Assembly: GCA_016208745.1 (NCBI GenBank)
Contig: JACQXN010000012.1
Location: forward strand, 6,681-38,725
DNA: 32,045 nucleotides
Source: Candidatus Portnoyibacteriota bacterium
GTDB taxonomy: Bacteria; Patescibacteriota; Minisyncoccia; Portnoybacterales; GWB1-42-6
Reading direction: 5' to 3'
Shown: positions 16,755 to 25,537 of the stretch, in pieces
Layout of the letters: the number at the start of each line of letters is the position of its first letter
Numbering within the stretch: position 1 is the stretch's first letter
Position numbers and translations under genes: made by a program
Notes under the pieces: generated by a model
What the model was told of the DNA's origin: nothing
What the model saw: only the letters and a program-made list of their open reading frames with translations
Database searches by the model: none

Positions 16755-19095
16755 AATTTTCATTATTATTTGTTTCTTTTTTCTTCATTCCCGAAAGCGG
16801 GATAGCAATGTAAAAACTAGTTCCCTGATTTTCTTTTGACTCAAACCAAACCTTTCCGCTTGCCTGTTCAATAGCAGATTTAACTACATAGAGCCCAAGC
16901 CCTACGCCTTCAGTTTTTTCGCCGACATTTCCGGCGCGGTACATTTTTGCAAAAACTTTTGATTGTTGATTTAGCGGAATGCCAAGGCCGGTGTCGGAAA
17001 CCTTAATTACCGCATCTGATTTTTGCTTTTTTATCCCGATGCTAATTTGGCCTTTCGGAGGAGTGTATTTTATAGCATTTGATAGCAGGTTTTCAAGAAC
17101 GATACGCATTATTTTGGCGTCAATTTTAATTGTCGGAAGATTTTTTTCGTAATCTTTATTTAAGCGCAGTTTCTTGCTTTTAATTTGCGGCATTACTTCG
17201 TTAATAATATTATCTGTAATTTGAATAATACTTGAGGCTTTAGGCTCCATAGGAAAAGTGCCTAGTTCAATTCTTGAAACATTCAAAAAAGTTTCTATCA
17301 TTTCTGCCATGCTTTTGATATCTTTTGAAATATCTTTTAAATATTCTTTTCCCTCTTTGTTTATTTCTCCGGCTACGCCCCGCAAAAGCATTTCGGATGT
17401 CAGGCCAATTGTTGCCAAAGGCGTGCGCAATTGATGGGCAGCCATAGAAATGAATTCGGTTTTTGCCTGATCTATCTCTTTTTCTATCGTAATATCGCGA
17501 AAAACAGATATCGCGCCAATAATTTTATCATCCAATATAATTGGCGTGGCGGTTATTGCTAGAGGAATTTTGATTTTATTTTTTTGGATATAGAAAGAAG
17601 AGGGACTAGTTATGGCGCTGGCTGTAATTTTTTTGCCCGAGGACAAAGCAAGCAGAGTCGGCCTTTCCTCGGGGACAATAAGATTGCCCCTTCGATCAAG
17701 CAGGGGCACGGCCCTGACAAGTTGTTTATCCTTAAGCGTTTCCAGTTTTCGGCCAGTTAATTCTTCAAAAGCTTTATTGGCGTATAAAATCTTGCCTGAA
17801 AAATCAGTCGCCACAATCCCGTCCCCGATGCTTGAAAGCAGGGCTTCGTCTTTAGCTTTTTCCTGTTCCAGCCGCTTGGCGTAAGAGATTAATTTTTCTT
17901 CGGCTTTCTTCGGTTCAGTGATATCACGGATAATTGCCGTGAAAAAAATTCCCTCTTCTGTTTCCCATTTGGCCAGCGAAAGCTCAAGGGGAAATTCGGT
18001 CTTATCTTTTCTGACCCCTGTCATCTCTATGGTTTTTCCGATAATTTTCTTTCTTTTATTTGAGGCCTGATTTAGGCCTTTTTTGTGCCTGTTATGAAAT
18101 CGCTCAGGCATAATTAATGTCAGAGGTTTTCCTAGCGCTTCGCTTGGCGTATAACCGAAAATAGCTCTGGCTCCATTGTTCCAAAAAATAATATTTCCCC
18201 GAGTGTCGGCAGATATAATGGCGTCATTGGCAGTTTGGGCCACAGAACGGAATTTTTGTTCGCTTTTTTTAAGCGCCTCTTCACTTATCTTGAGATTGCG
18301 GAATAAAAAATTAAATGGTTTTTTAAGAGTGGCTTCGATAACGGCTTTATATATAAAATAAAAAGAAAGAATTCTGAAAAGATGGCCAAGCATATTGGTT
18401 GGGCCATAGACGCTTATATAGGAAGTGAAGGCTAGTTCAGAAACGATGGCTGTTAAGATGGAAAGGTTAACCATCTTAAAAACCGTCGGATAAATAAATT
18501 TTCGTTTTTTAAAAAGAAACACTATCGCTCCAGCTAAAATCAGGCAGATAAAATATTCGCTAATTTTTTTAAACGATGTTAATCCAGAGCCATCAATAAA
18601 TGCGGTCGGAAAAATTTTCCAAAGGAAGATGGAAAAACCGAGAAGAAGAGTCACCAAGCCATAGACCAGAAAGGCTAGATTAATCTTTATTTTACGCGTC
18701 AAGAAAAGCGGCGCGATTAAAAGAGTCGCGCTTTGCATAAATCGTCCGGCCAGCCACAACTGGGTTGATACGTTAGCGCCCATATCCGCGAAAGGAATAA
18801 TATTTATGCCTTTGTAAGCCAAAAGATGCGCCAAATCAATGGCTGACATAAAAAGATAGCCGATGCCGATAAAAAGCAAATAATGGTTTTCTTGAAGCCT
18901 CCGCGAATTCCAAGCCACCATAAAAATTCCGCTGATCACAGCTACGCCAAAGAGCTCGGCGATGCTATGGAAAAGGAGATAATTGCTGCGGCTGATTAGA
19001 TAAAGGCTGCCCAAAAAAAATACACCCAAAACCAAATCAGCTATGTCAAAATACCTGTTTTCACGAATTGAGCGTTTAATCATTGCGTTTTCCAT
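16753..19095 (-). CDS. MASE3-like sensor / PAS-PAS histidine kinase
   Basis: 780 aa; N-terminal multi-TM MASE3-like, two PAS domains, 'MAAHQLRTPLATIG' H-box, 'NLLSNAIKYTPP', 'DTGLGIP', 'GVGLGLYVVK'. Confidence 0.93.
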   Translation of the reverse strand: MENAMIKRSIRENRYFDIADLVLGVFFLGSLYLISRSNYLLFHSIAELFGVAVISGIFMVAWNSRRLQENHYLLFIGIGYLFMSAIDLAHLLAYKGINIIPFADMGANVSTQLWLAGRFMQSATLLIAPLFLTRKIKINLAFLVYGLVTLLLGFSIFLWKIFPTAFIDGSGLTSFKKISEYFICLILAGAIVFLFKKRKFIYPTVFKMVNLSILTAIVSELAFTSYISVYGPTNMLGHLFRILSFYFIYKAVIEATLKKPFNFLFRNLKISEEALKKSEQKFRSVAQTANDAIISADTRGNIIFWNNGARAIFGYTPSEALGKPLTLIMPERFHNRHKKGLNQASNKRKKIIGKTIEMTGVRKDKTEFPLELSLAKWETEEGIFFTAIIRDITEPKKAEEKLISYAKRLEQEKAKDEALLSSIGDGIVATDFSGKILYANKAFEELTGRKLETLKDKQLVRAVPLLDRRGNLIVPEERPTLLALSSGKKITASAITSPSSFYIQKNKIKIPLAITATPIILDDKIIGAISVFRDITIEKEIDQAKTEFISMAAHQLRTPLATIGLTSEMLLRGVAGEINKEGKEYLKDISKDIKSMAEMIETFLNVSRIELGTFPMEPKASSIIQITDNIINEVMPQIKSKKLRLNKDYEKNLPTIKIDAKIMRIVLENLLSNAIKYTPPKGQISIGIKKQKSDAVIKVSDTGLGIPLNQQSKVFAKMYRAGNVGEKTEGVGLGLYVVKSAIEQASGKVWFESKENQGTSFYIAIPLSGMKKKETNNNEN

Positions 19096-19270
19096 AGAAG
19101 TGTTCTAATATGGCCTAAAGACAGGTTTGGAGGCCGGAAAGTACATTAACATATAAAATAGTTATAGCTTACGCTTTAATAATAATGATTTTCTGTCTTA
19201 AAAGCCAGATGTGTGGGTTTTTGTAAAAAATACCGGGATTAACCAAAAAAAGAAGTTAGGGGTGAGAAAT

Positions 19271-20161
19271 ATGAATAGTGAGCAGATTTATGAAGATAGA
19301 CCGGTTGACAAATACCGGAAGGCAATGGAATCTTTATTCAGCTTCGTTTTTCTTGACGCAAATTTATGTATCAAAGAGGCGAGCCCGCGTTTTATTTCTG
19401 TGCTTGGCTATGCAGAAGAGGATTTAATCGGAAAAAATATTTTCCTTTTTATTTTGGAGCCGACAGACTTTTTGGAAAAACTAAGATTATTATCATCCTC
19501 GGCTATGCGGATAAAAAAATTCCGGCTCAGGACAAAAAGCGGCAAAGAGTTGGTTTTTGTAGCCGATATCATTGAAAATACCGATACAGAAATTGCCATT
19601 GGCTTTATTGATTTAGATACTATTCTGGCGGCAGGCAAGGGAGAAGAACTTGATGATAAGACGGAGCTTTATAATTACAAAACTTTTAATTATTTGGCTG
19701 TCAGCCGCTTAAGATCGGTTTTTGAATCCGGACATGATGCTGTTTTCTTTATCTTTGATTTGGACGATTTCAAACAGATAAACGATCGGTTTGGCCATGT
19801 AGAAGGTGACTCTGCGTTGAGAGAGATCAGGACAATACTTCACGCTACTTTTCTCCGCGGCGGGGATATCATTGGTCGGCGAAGCGAAGCTGGCGATGAG
19901 TTTCTGGTTTTGGCCACGGCTGAAGGTCATGATAGAAGAATCAGGATTAATTTGTTATTAAAACGTCTGGAGGCAAATATTTCAGAGAGTAATGAAAAAA
20001 GAAAAAAAGCCGGAGGTTACCATAAGTATGATTTATCATTAACCGCTGGTTTTGCCCGTTTCAATCAGAAAAAGAAGCGGTCCCTTAAGGAGTTAGAGAA
20101 AATCGCTGATCGGATGATGCTTTGCAGAAAAAAAATTAAAAATATAAAATCAAAAAAATAA
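19271..20161 (+). CDS. PAS-GGDEF protein, degenerate signature 'AGDEF'
   Basis: PAS-like 'VLGYAEEDLIGKN', 'FDLDDFKQINDRFGHVEGD', 'RSEAGDEFLVL'; ATG 19271 follows a Shine-Dalgarno-like stretch (listed ORF starts GTG 19211). Confidence 0.88.
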   Translation: MNSEQIYEDRPVDKYRKAMESLFSFVFLDANLCIKEASPRFISVLGYAEEDLIGKNIFLFILEPTDFLEKLRLLSSSAMRIKKFRLRTKSGKELVFVADIIENTDTEIAIGFIDLDTILAAGKGEELDDKTELYNYKTFNYLAVSRLRSVFESGHDAVFFIFDLDDFKQINDRFGHVEGDSALREIRTILHATFLRGGDIIGRRSEAGDEFLVLATAEGHDRRIRINLLLKRLEANISESNEKRKKAGGYHKYDLSLTAGFARFNQKKKRSLKELEKIADRMMLCRKKIKNIKSKK

Positions 20162-20188
20162 AGGGTCTTATAACAAGGCCCTTTTTTC
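20161..20188 (+). terminator. Rho-independent terminator of the GGDEF gene
   Basis: AAGGGTCTT-ataac-AAGGCCCTTTTTT. Confidence 0.75.
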
Positions 20189-20216
20189 TTGACAGAGATT
20201 TTGGCGGACTTATAAT
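20189..20216 (+). promoter_or_regulatory. Consensus sigma-70 promoter
   Basis: TTGACA - 16 nt - TATAAT. Confidence 0.85.
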
Positions 20217-20222
20217 TAGGAT

Positions 20223-20412
20223 AGGATTTATTGCTAGCGAGCTCCTTTATGATCTTGGATCAAATTATACTTCCTGGGAGCTCTAAATTGGTTGGCGTTG
20301 CTGATTCGTTCGGGACGCTAAATCTGCGGGCACCCACCTGGATTTAAGCCGGGATTCATAAGGAGCTCGCTGGCAGGAAATTATTATTGACCAAGTTCGC
20401 CTTGGTTTTTTT
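20223..20412 (+). ncRNA. ssrS: Candidate 6S RNA
   Basis: About 190-nt non-coding unit with consensus promoter and terminator (CCAAGttcgcCTTGG-T7); long closing stem AGCGAGCTCCTTTATGA / TCATAAGGAGCTCGCT around a large internal region, 6S-like architecture. Confidence 0.6.
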
Positions 20413-20576
20413 GTTTGTATCATTATTGATACGATCGAGCAGGAATGATACAATGCCAGCTGGCTTATTTGGTGTCTGATTTTGTTGACTTTTTGCGGGC
20501 GATATAGTAGAAATGAATAAGTATTTTGTAGGTTCTTTTTATCAATAATATTAAACTTCATTTCAAAGGAGGAAAT

Positions 20577-20765
20577 ATGGGGAGAAAAGTAAATAAGATC
20601 TGCGTTTTTTGTGGTACCGAATCAACAAAAAGACGAAGAAAGTCATGTCCAGAATGCGGAGGAGATATGAAGGACGCTTTTCTTCTTAAAGATAATGATA
20701 TTAAATCTCTAGAGCAAGGGAGGGCATGGGATGGAGAATCAACAACTCAATGTCATGATCCATAA
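20577..20765 (+). CDS. Small zinc-ribbon protein
   Basis: 62 aa; CVFC...CPEC; preceded by AAAGGAGG. Confidence 0.65.
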   Translation: MGRKVNKICVFCGTESTKRRRKSCPECGGDMKDAFLLKDNDIKSLEQGRAWDGESTTQCHDP

Positions 20766-21111
20766 AAATGGGGTGGGCAAAGAGGGAAATCCTCAATTTA
20801 ATTTGATTATGGTTTCTGGGGAAGGCACCAGTAAAAAAAGGCCGGATTTTAGAAAACTAGAGGCAAAGATATGGTATAAAATACCAAAAGGCGCCACTCA
20901 CTACGGGATAAAAAATGGGAGTCTCGGCTTTTTTGCTGCCGCTGATGAACGGATAAATTCTTTAGAGATGTATAGAAGCAAAAATAATAAATGGATTTTT
21001 TACAAAATTGAGCCAGGATGCACGGAATTGTCGTTGCCGCATTTCATTCGTGCTTACAACAGCGATGATGGCAAAGCAGGCCATTCTTATGGAAGCGTCA
21101 TCTTTCGATAA
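20731..21111 (+). CDS. Hypothetical protein
   Basis: 126 aa ORF overlapping the previous one by 35 nt, followed by a terminator. Confidence 0.65.
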   Translation: MENQQLNVMIHKNGVGKEGNPQFNLIMVSGEGTSKKRPDFRKLEAKIWYKIPKGATHYGIKNGSLGFFAAADERINSLEMYRSKNNKWIFYKIEPGCTELSLPHFIRAYNSDDGKAGHSYGSVIFR

Positions 21112-21140
21112 ATGGAGTTGAGTTGGACGCAAAAATATAC

Positions 21141-21168
21141 AAAGACGGCTAGCCCCGTCTTTTTTTCT
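21141..21168 (+). terminator. Rho-independent terminator
   Basis: AAAGACGG-ctagcc-CCGTCTTTTTTTC. Confidence 0.85.
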
Positions 21169-21184
21169 TTTGTGGATAAAGGCA

Positions 21185-21213
21185 TTGACAGCGTTTTGAG
21201 TCTTTGTTAATCT
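21185..21213 (+). promoter_or_regulatory. Sigma-70-type promoter
   Basis: TTGACA - 17 nt - TAATCT. Confidence 0.6.
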
Positions 21214-21219
21214 TATCGC

Positions 21220-21367
21220 AGTTATGAATAAGGCTAGTTTACAAGTTTCAATGTGGTTCCGTTTTTATTTTACTGGTTTGGAGACTGGCCTTTTGAAGAC
21301 GGGCTACTAAGTTAAAAAGCCCGCAAAAGTTTCAAGAAAAAGGCTGGTCTCCAAGACCAGTTTTTTG
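21220..21367 (+). ncRNA. Candidate sRNA or leader with a large hairpin
   Basis: ACTGGTTTGGAGACTGGCCTTTT 21272-21294 pairs with AAAAGGCTGGTCTCCAAGACCAGT near 21338-21361, inner CGGGCT/AGCCCG hairpin, then T6; alternative CTGGTCT-cca-AGACCAG terminator. Confidence 0.55.
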
Positions 21368-21370
21368 TTA

Positions 21371-21417
21371 CATCCGAATGGCGTAAAATTCCATACGAAT
21401 TACGCCTACGCGAATAA
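21371..21417. repeat. Dispersed hairpin repeat, copy 1
   Basis: CATCCGAATGGCGTAAAATTCCATACGAATTACGCCTACGCGAATAA. Confidence 0.8.
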
Positions 21418-21461
21418 AATTTTCTTTAACAATTAAATAATAAAAAAAGGAGGTGAGGTTT

Positions 21462-21686
21462 ATGTACGGAGTCTATAGGCGATTAGGCGATGGATTCAAG
21501 AGATCATCCAGGAGTTATTATCCGGGTCATTTGGGTCAGGTGGATGAATTATCTACTGTGTTTCAAGGCGGCGTCGAACAATTGAACGATTTTATTTGGG
21601 CTGACTCAGTCCATGGTCTCAAAGTAGCAAAGAAGGAAGGGGAGCCGTGGATAAGAAATTCAGATTGTTTGGCGGCGTCACATTAA
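21462..21686 (+). CDS. Small hypothetical protein
   Basis: 74 aa MYGVYRRLGDGFKRSSRSYYPGH...KVAKKEGEPWIRNSD; AAGGAGGTGAGG upstream. Confidence 0.65.
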   Translation: MYGVYRRLGDGFKRSSRSYYPGHLGQVDELSTVFQGGVEQLNDFIWADSVHGLKVAKKEGEPWIRNSDCLAASH

Positions 21687-21713
21687 TTTTTTAAAGAAAA
21701 GGGGGGCGAAAAA

Positions 21714-22031
21714 TTGAAAGAACTAGCTATAACAGGATCGGCGCGAGGTCGACCAACCGGATACCCGGGGCTGATTAAAACAGAAAGAAAAGACGAAATC
21801 TGTTTCGGTCTTTATTCCAGAAATAACGGTGTTTTCAGGCGCCTGGCGATAACTAAAAATCTTGCCGGATTTGCGATATTAACCCGAGGCGATGTCGTTA
21901 TTGAAGCGAAAAAAGAATTTCTTGACACTAAAATTTTTCTAGCGACATTTAAGAAGTTTGAGGCAAAGGGCGAGATAAAAGTGATTAAAGCCGAAGGCGA
22001 ATCGTGGAATTCTAAAACTCAAGATGATTAA
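21714..22031 (+). CDS. Small hypothetical protein
   Basis: 105 aa, TTG start after AGGGGGGCG; C-terminus IKVIKAEGESWNSK. Confidence 0.6.
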   Translation: MKELAITGSARGRPTGYPGLIKTERKDEICFGLYSRNNGVFRRLAITKNLAGFAILTRGDVVIEAKKEFLDTKIFLATFKKFEAKGEIKVIKAEGESWNSKTQDD

Positions 22032-22043
22032 GGGAGGAAAAAA

Positions 22044-22220
22044 ATGAATATTTATTGCCCCAACTGTAAAAAAAGTTTTCGGCTTGTGGAACGTCTGCAG
22101 AACAGAAAAAAGAAAATAACCTGTCCTCGTTGCGGTTATGATATGCCGGTCGAGAAAAAAAGCAATGGGAAATTTGACCTTTTTAATCCGAGTATTTCAA
22201 GGAGGGCAGCAGGACTATGA
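22044..22220 (+). CDS. Small zinc-ribbon protein
   Basis: 58 aa MNIYCPNCKKSFRLVERLQNRKKKITCPRCGYDM...; GGGAGG upstream; ATGA overlap with next ORF. Confidence 0.7.
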   Translation: MNIYCPNCKKSFRLVERLQNRKKKITCPRCGYDMPVEKKSNGKFDLFNPSISRRAAGL

Positions 22221-22450
22221 ATGGAGAAACAGCTGAATGTTTTTTTGGCATCAATGCCAAGGTAACGAATGGTTTAAATCGTCTCAGAGGCGTGGGCATT
22301 CCAAAGCGGATACCCGATGATTATAAGGAAAAAAGAGACCATTTTGCCAATCTCTCAAATATGCTCTGCGGCCCATCTGTTTTAAGAAAAAGAAAAGAAG
22401 CAGACAAAAGTTATTTTGTCAGTAAGGAGGTTTTAAATGGCAGAAAATAA
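22217..22450 (+). CDS. Small hypothetical protein
   Basis: 77 aa MNGETAECFFGINAKVTNGLNRLRGVG...; GGAGGGC upstream. Confidence 0.65.
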   Translation: MNGETAECFFGINAKVTNGLNRLRGVGIPKRIPDDYKEKRDHFANLSNMLCGPSVLRKRKEADKSYFVSKEVLNGRK

Positions 22451-22655
22451 TATCATGAAAAATGAATGCTGCGGTTGCCCGATGAATAACGGCGACAATT
22501 GCGGTATTTGTGTGCCTCGTCATCGGCGACCAGAAGTTGCAGAAGTTCCATCTGGCAGTTTGCATCAGAGTGTTCGGGACAGCTTACTGGCCCAGCGCAT
22601 CAATGTGGATTCGGTTCTTGAATGCATGGCCAAAATTAACGCCAGATGGTATTAG
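22437..22655 (+). CDS. Small Cys-rich protein
   Basis: 72 aa; NECCGCPMNNGDNCGICVPRH; TAAGGAGG upstream. Confidence 0.65.
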   Translation: MAENNIMKNECCGCPMNNGDNCGICVPRHRRPEVAEVPSGSLHQSVRDSLLAQRINVDSVLECMAKINARWY

Positions 22656-22676
22656 TTCTTTTCAAAAAATTAAAAT

Positions 22677-22708
22677 AAAAAAAGGGGAATCCAATTCTCC
22701 TTTTTTCT
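22677..22708 (+). terminator. Rho-independent terminator of the small-protein cassette
   Basis: AAAAGGGGAAT-cca-ATTCTCCTTTTTT. Confidence 0.8.
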
Positions 22709-22735
22709 TTTTAAAATTCACGATATCTTGATTGG

Positions 22736-22806
22736 TCGGACTGCCGGGAATTGAACCCGGGTTACACCCACCCCAAGGGTGCGTAATGCCGTTATACGAC
22801 AGTCCG
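22736..22806 (-). tRNA. tRNA-Pro(GGG)
   Basis: Reverse complement CGGACTG...CACCC-TTGGGGT-GGGTG...CCGGG-TTCAATT-CCCGG-CAGTCCG-A; anticodon GGG, no encoded CCA. Confidence 0.9.
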
Positions 22807-22815
22807 GAAATGAGG

Positions 22816-24036
22816 TCAGATTAAATGATTGTCTTTAAGCAGCTTCATAATATCCTCAACCGGCACTCCTCCGCTAAATTCGCGTTGGCCGGTCATCTGA
22901 TCCGTAAAAGTACATCGATGAATACCGAGTAACCTTGCTTTGCCGTCTGTTTCTAATTTGATTACTGCGCCCCCGCTCATGCCGGGCATAGTTTCGTCTT
23001 TAGTATATGTTTCTGTGGTGACAATCGGAGCGCTGCCTTCTTGTGCCGATTCGCTCTGGTTGCTGTTTTTGCCTGCTGCTTCTATTAAAAATTTATGCGT
23101 GTATAATTCTAAGTTGCGGAATCTCTCGTCCGGGCGATACGAGATATGATCAGGAATCGTCCCAAGTCTTTTTGTTATCGCTACTGCAAAGGGAAAGCCA
23201 AGGGGATGGCCTATAACAGCAAGTCTTTCATCGGGAACGGGCACTACTTTGTCATCGCCGGAGATCTCGTCCTTATCCAATTCCATTGCCTCGGTGCCGG
23301 CGAATAATTCTTCTATCCCTTCGGGGATTTTTAAGACCGCGACATCGTTTTTTTTGTCTTTGGCGAGCACCTTGAGGGTTAGCATTTGTGTGTTGGCAAA
23401 TGTGGTGTTTAAAGACTCTTGTTTCTCGCAGACATGGGCGTTAGTTAGGACAAATTTTTTGTTGCCTTCTTTTATTATGACGCCGCTTCCCAAACCATCT
23501 CTGCTCTCCAATATAACTACCGCTTTCATCGCTTGAGATATTTTTTCAAGATATTTTTTAGCTTCTTTTGGGCTTTCCTCTATAAATTTCTTCCCGAGAA
23601 TCACTTCGGGTTTATTGTAGAATGGCGATTCCGATTCAAGAGCCAGCCATCTGGTTGGATCAGCCATTTTGCCAGGTCTATAAATTTGTTCGGGTAGCTG
23701 GGGCGAAATTGCTACTCCGCCTTTTTCTTTAATCTGCTCAAAAATTTTTTTACAGATTTCGGGATGATATTTTGACGAATAATCCATATCTTCAATTGCG
23801 ATTGATTCTTGGCTTCTCTCTGGCGCGATAGCATCTTTGGGATTGGGCAACATTAAAAGGCCAGCTAGAGTAAAGGCGCCAGCTATTCTTTGAAGTTTTG
23901 CAAAGAATTGGCCTTTCGGGGTTGCTTCAAGTTCTTTAGCAAATTGCCATTCCATTGTATCTTTACTTTCCTTCTTTTCTGGCTCGGGTGCCTCTTCGGG
24001 GTTAAATTTTAATTCAAAATGATTTCTAAAACTCAT
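22816..24036 (-). CDS. Trypsin-like (HtrA-type) serine protease
   Basis: 406 aa; 'VLTNAHVC' (His), 'KNDVAVLKI' (Asp), 'PGMSGGAVI' (Ser). Confidence 0.85.
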   Translation of the reverse strand: MSFRNHFELKFNPEEAPEPEKKESKDTMEWQFAKELEATPKGQFFAKLQRIAGAFTLAGLLMLPNPKDAIAPERSQESIAIEDMDYSSKYHPEICKKIFEQIKEKGGVAISPQLPEQIYRPGKMADPTRWLALESESPFYNKPEVILGKKFIEESPKEAKKYLEKISQAMKAVVILESRDGLGSGVIIKEGNKKFVLTNAHVCEKQESLNTTFANTQMLTLKVLAKDKKNDVAVLKIPEGIEELFAGTEAMELDKDEISGDDKVVPVPDERLAVIGHPLGFPFAVAITKRLGTIPDHISYRPDERFRNLELYTHKFLIEAAGKNSNQSESAQEGSAPIVTTETYTKDETMPGMSGGAVIKLETDGKARLLGIHRCTFTDQMTGQREFSGGVPVEDIMKLLKDNHLI

Positions 24037-24040
24037 AATG

Positions 24041-24088
24041 CATGCGAATGGCGTAAAATTCTATACGAATTGCGCCCACGCGAATAGT
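24041..24088. repeat. Dispersed hairpin repeat, copy 2
   Basis: CATGCGAATGGCGTAAAATTCTATACGAATTGCGCCCACGCGAATAG. Confidence 0.85.
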
Positions 24089-24094
24089 ACAGAC

Positions 24095-24271
24095 TTATAT
24101 AGACTCAATAAATCTTTTAATTTGCTCTAAATTATTGGTTTGGATTTGCACGAAGAAAAACTGCACCAGCTGGGCCATTTTGGGAATATCAATTTGTCCG
24201 CCTTTTAATTTAGTAGCCAGTTTCAGCGATAGCTTTTCTGATAAATTTTCAATTTCTTCTGTTATTAACAT
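24095..24271 (-). CDS. Small hypothetical protein (58 aa)
   Basis: MLITEEIENLSEKLSLKLATKLKGGQIDIPKMAQLVQFFFVQIQTNNLEQIKRFIESI. Confidence 0.55.
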   Translation of the reverse strand: MLITEEIENLSEKLSLKLATKLKGGQIDIPKMAQLVQFFFVQIQTNNLEQIKRFIESI

Positions 24272-24285
24272 GATTTTAATCCAAA

Positions 24286-24311
24286 AAATGCCAAAATAAA
24301 TTTGGCATTTT
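24286..24311. terminator. Bidirectional terminator
   Basis: AAAATGCCAAA-ataaa... TTTGGCATTTT. Confidence 0.8.
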
Positions 24312-24338
24312 CTTTAGTGCAAGATTGAGAAACCCGGG

Positions 24339-24521
24339 TTATTTGTGGGCTTTTTTTATGCATTTTGTGCAAGCTTTAACCCGTTTGCCGCTGGGCAAAG
24401 TTAGCCATTGCAAATTAGGATATTGCCGGCTTTTATTTGTCGGGTTAAATTTGCCACGAAGTTTGACCAATGTTACACTGGTTCTAGATGTTTTGCCGCA
24501 AAGGGTGCAAGATTGAGCCAT
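24339..24521 (-). CDS. rpmB: 50S ribosomal protein bL28
   Basis: MAQSCTLCGKTSRTSVTLVKLRGKFNPTNKSRQYPNLQWLTLPSGKRVKACTKCIKKAHK. Confidence 0.9.
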   Translation of the reverse strand: MAQSCTLCGKTSRTSVTLVKLRGKFNPTNKSRQYPNLQWLTLPSGKRVKACTKCIKKAHK

Positions 24522-24592
24522 AGATTTATTTTTACTTTTCTGCTAACCCCAGTACCAGAGCAAGCTCGATACGGGGCAGGCAGAAAAGCATG

Positions 24593-24628
24593 TCCCGTAC
24601 CAATCGCCGCAGGCGATTTGGTGCGGGA
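24593..24628. repeat. Strong intergenic hairpin
   Basis: TCCCGTACCAATCGCC-gca-GGCGATTTGGTGCGGGA. Confidence 0.6.
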
Positions 24629-24815
24629 TAACCAAAAGATTACTTGCAGGGCATAAAATTTTGATAAAATCAGGCTCTCCGCCCAAGGCGGATAAAATCG
24701 CTATGCCCGCCCCGCCTTCGGAGTGCGATACACGCGATTTTTACGCTCATCTCGCCACGATTTTATCACGAATATAAAGAATCGATGTTTAACTCTGGAA
24801 GTTGATATACTGGGT

Positions 24816-25433
24816 ATGTCTGGATTTCAGCAGGGATTATTTTTATACATCATTATTATCTTGTCAGCCATTATTCATGAATATGCTCATGGCTGGATGG
24901 CTTATAGAGAAGGCGACCCAACAGCCAAATATGCCGGTCGTCTGACTTTAAATCCAATCGTTCATATGGAATTATTTGGTACGGTTTTGCTGCCGCTGGC
25001 TCTTTTATTAACAACCAATATGTTCTTTGGCTATGCCAAGCCAGTGCCGATTAATCCTAATAATTTTAAAGACCAACGAAGGGGATTGATTTTAACTAGC
25101 GCCGCCGGCCCGTTGTCCAACTTGCTGATTGCTGTAATTTTGGGAATGGTGATTAGGTTTTTCCCGGGTTTAACCATCAGCCCCCTTATCGCCTATATTG
25201 TCTTTATCAATATCTGGCTAGCCTTGTTTAATCTTTTGCCCGTGCCGCCGCTTGATGGATCAAAATTACTTTTTGGCTTAGCTTCCGGACGGGCGGGGAG
25301 GGCAGTGGATTTTTTACAAGGTACGGGTTCCTGGCTTGGAATTGTGGTCGCGCTTCTTTTAGCTTTTACTTTCTTGCCGGCCTTAAGCAATATTATATTT
25401 AAATTAATTATTGGTTCCGGTTTTTCTTTTTAA
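24816..25433 (+). CDS. M50-family (site-2 protease-like) membrane metalloprotease
   Basis: 'IIHEYAHGWMAY' HExxH, 'NLLPVPPLDGSKLL' NxxPxPxLDG; ATG 24816 preferred over 24723. Confidence 0.9.
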   Translation: MSGFQQGLFLYIIIILSAIIHEYAHGWMAYREGDPTAKYAGRLTLNPIVHMELFGTVLLPLALLLTTNMFFGYAKPVPINPNNFKDQRRGLILTSAAGPLSNLLIAVILGMVIRFFPGLTISPLIAYIVFINIWLALFNLLPVPPLDGSKLLFGLASGRAGRAVDFLQGTGSWLGIVVALLLAFTFLPALSNIIFKLIIGSGFSF

Positions 25434-25451
25434 GGATATAGCGTTAAGTTA

Positions 25452-25480
25452 TTGACAAGAGATTTTTTATCCATTAAGAT
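25452..25480 (+). promoter_or_regulatory. Promoter of the str operon
   Basis: TTGACA - 17 nt - TAAGAT. Confidence 0.65.
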
Positions 25481-25537
25481 ACAATCAACACTTGAATTTT
25501 AAATTAAATAGGGTTGGAATGGCGCGGTTTTTTTATT

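Noticed and set aside
20283-20561. ORF 20283-20561 (-)
   Set aside because: Overlaps the candidate 6S RNA; translation has no coherent protein character.
22736-22806. tRNA-Pro as the integration site of the element
   Set aside because: It is about 9.7 kb from the integrase junction and intact; the junction is in comEC.
24325-24656. Plus-strand ORFs 24325-24516 and 24408-24656
   Set aside because: Antisense to rpmB, which is clearly identified on the minus strand.
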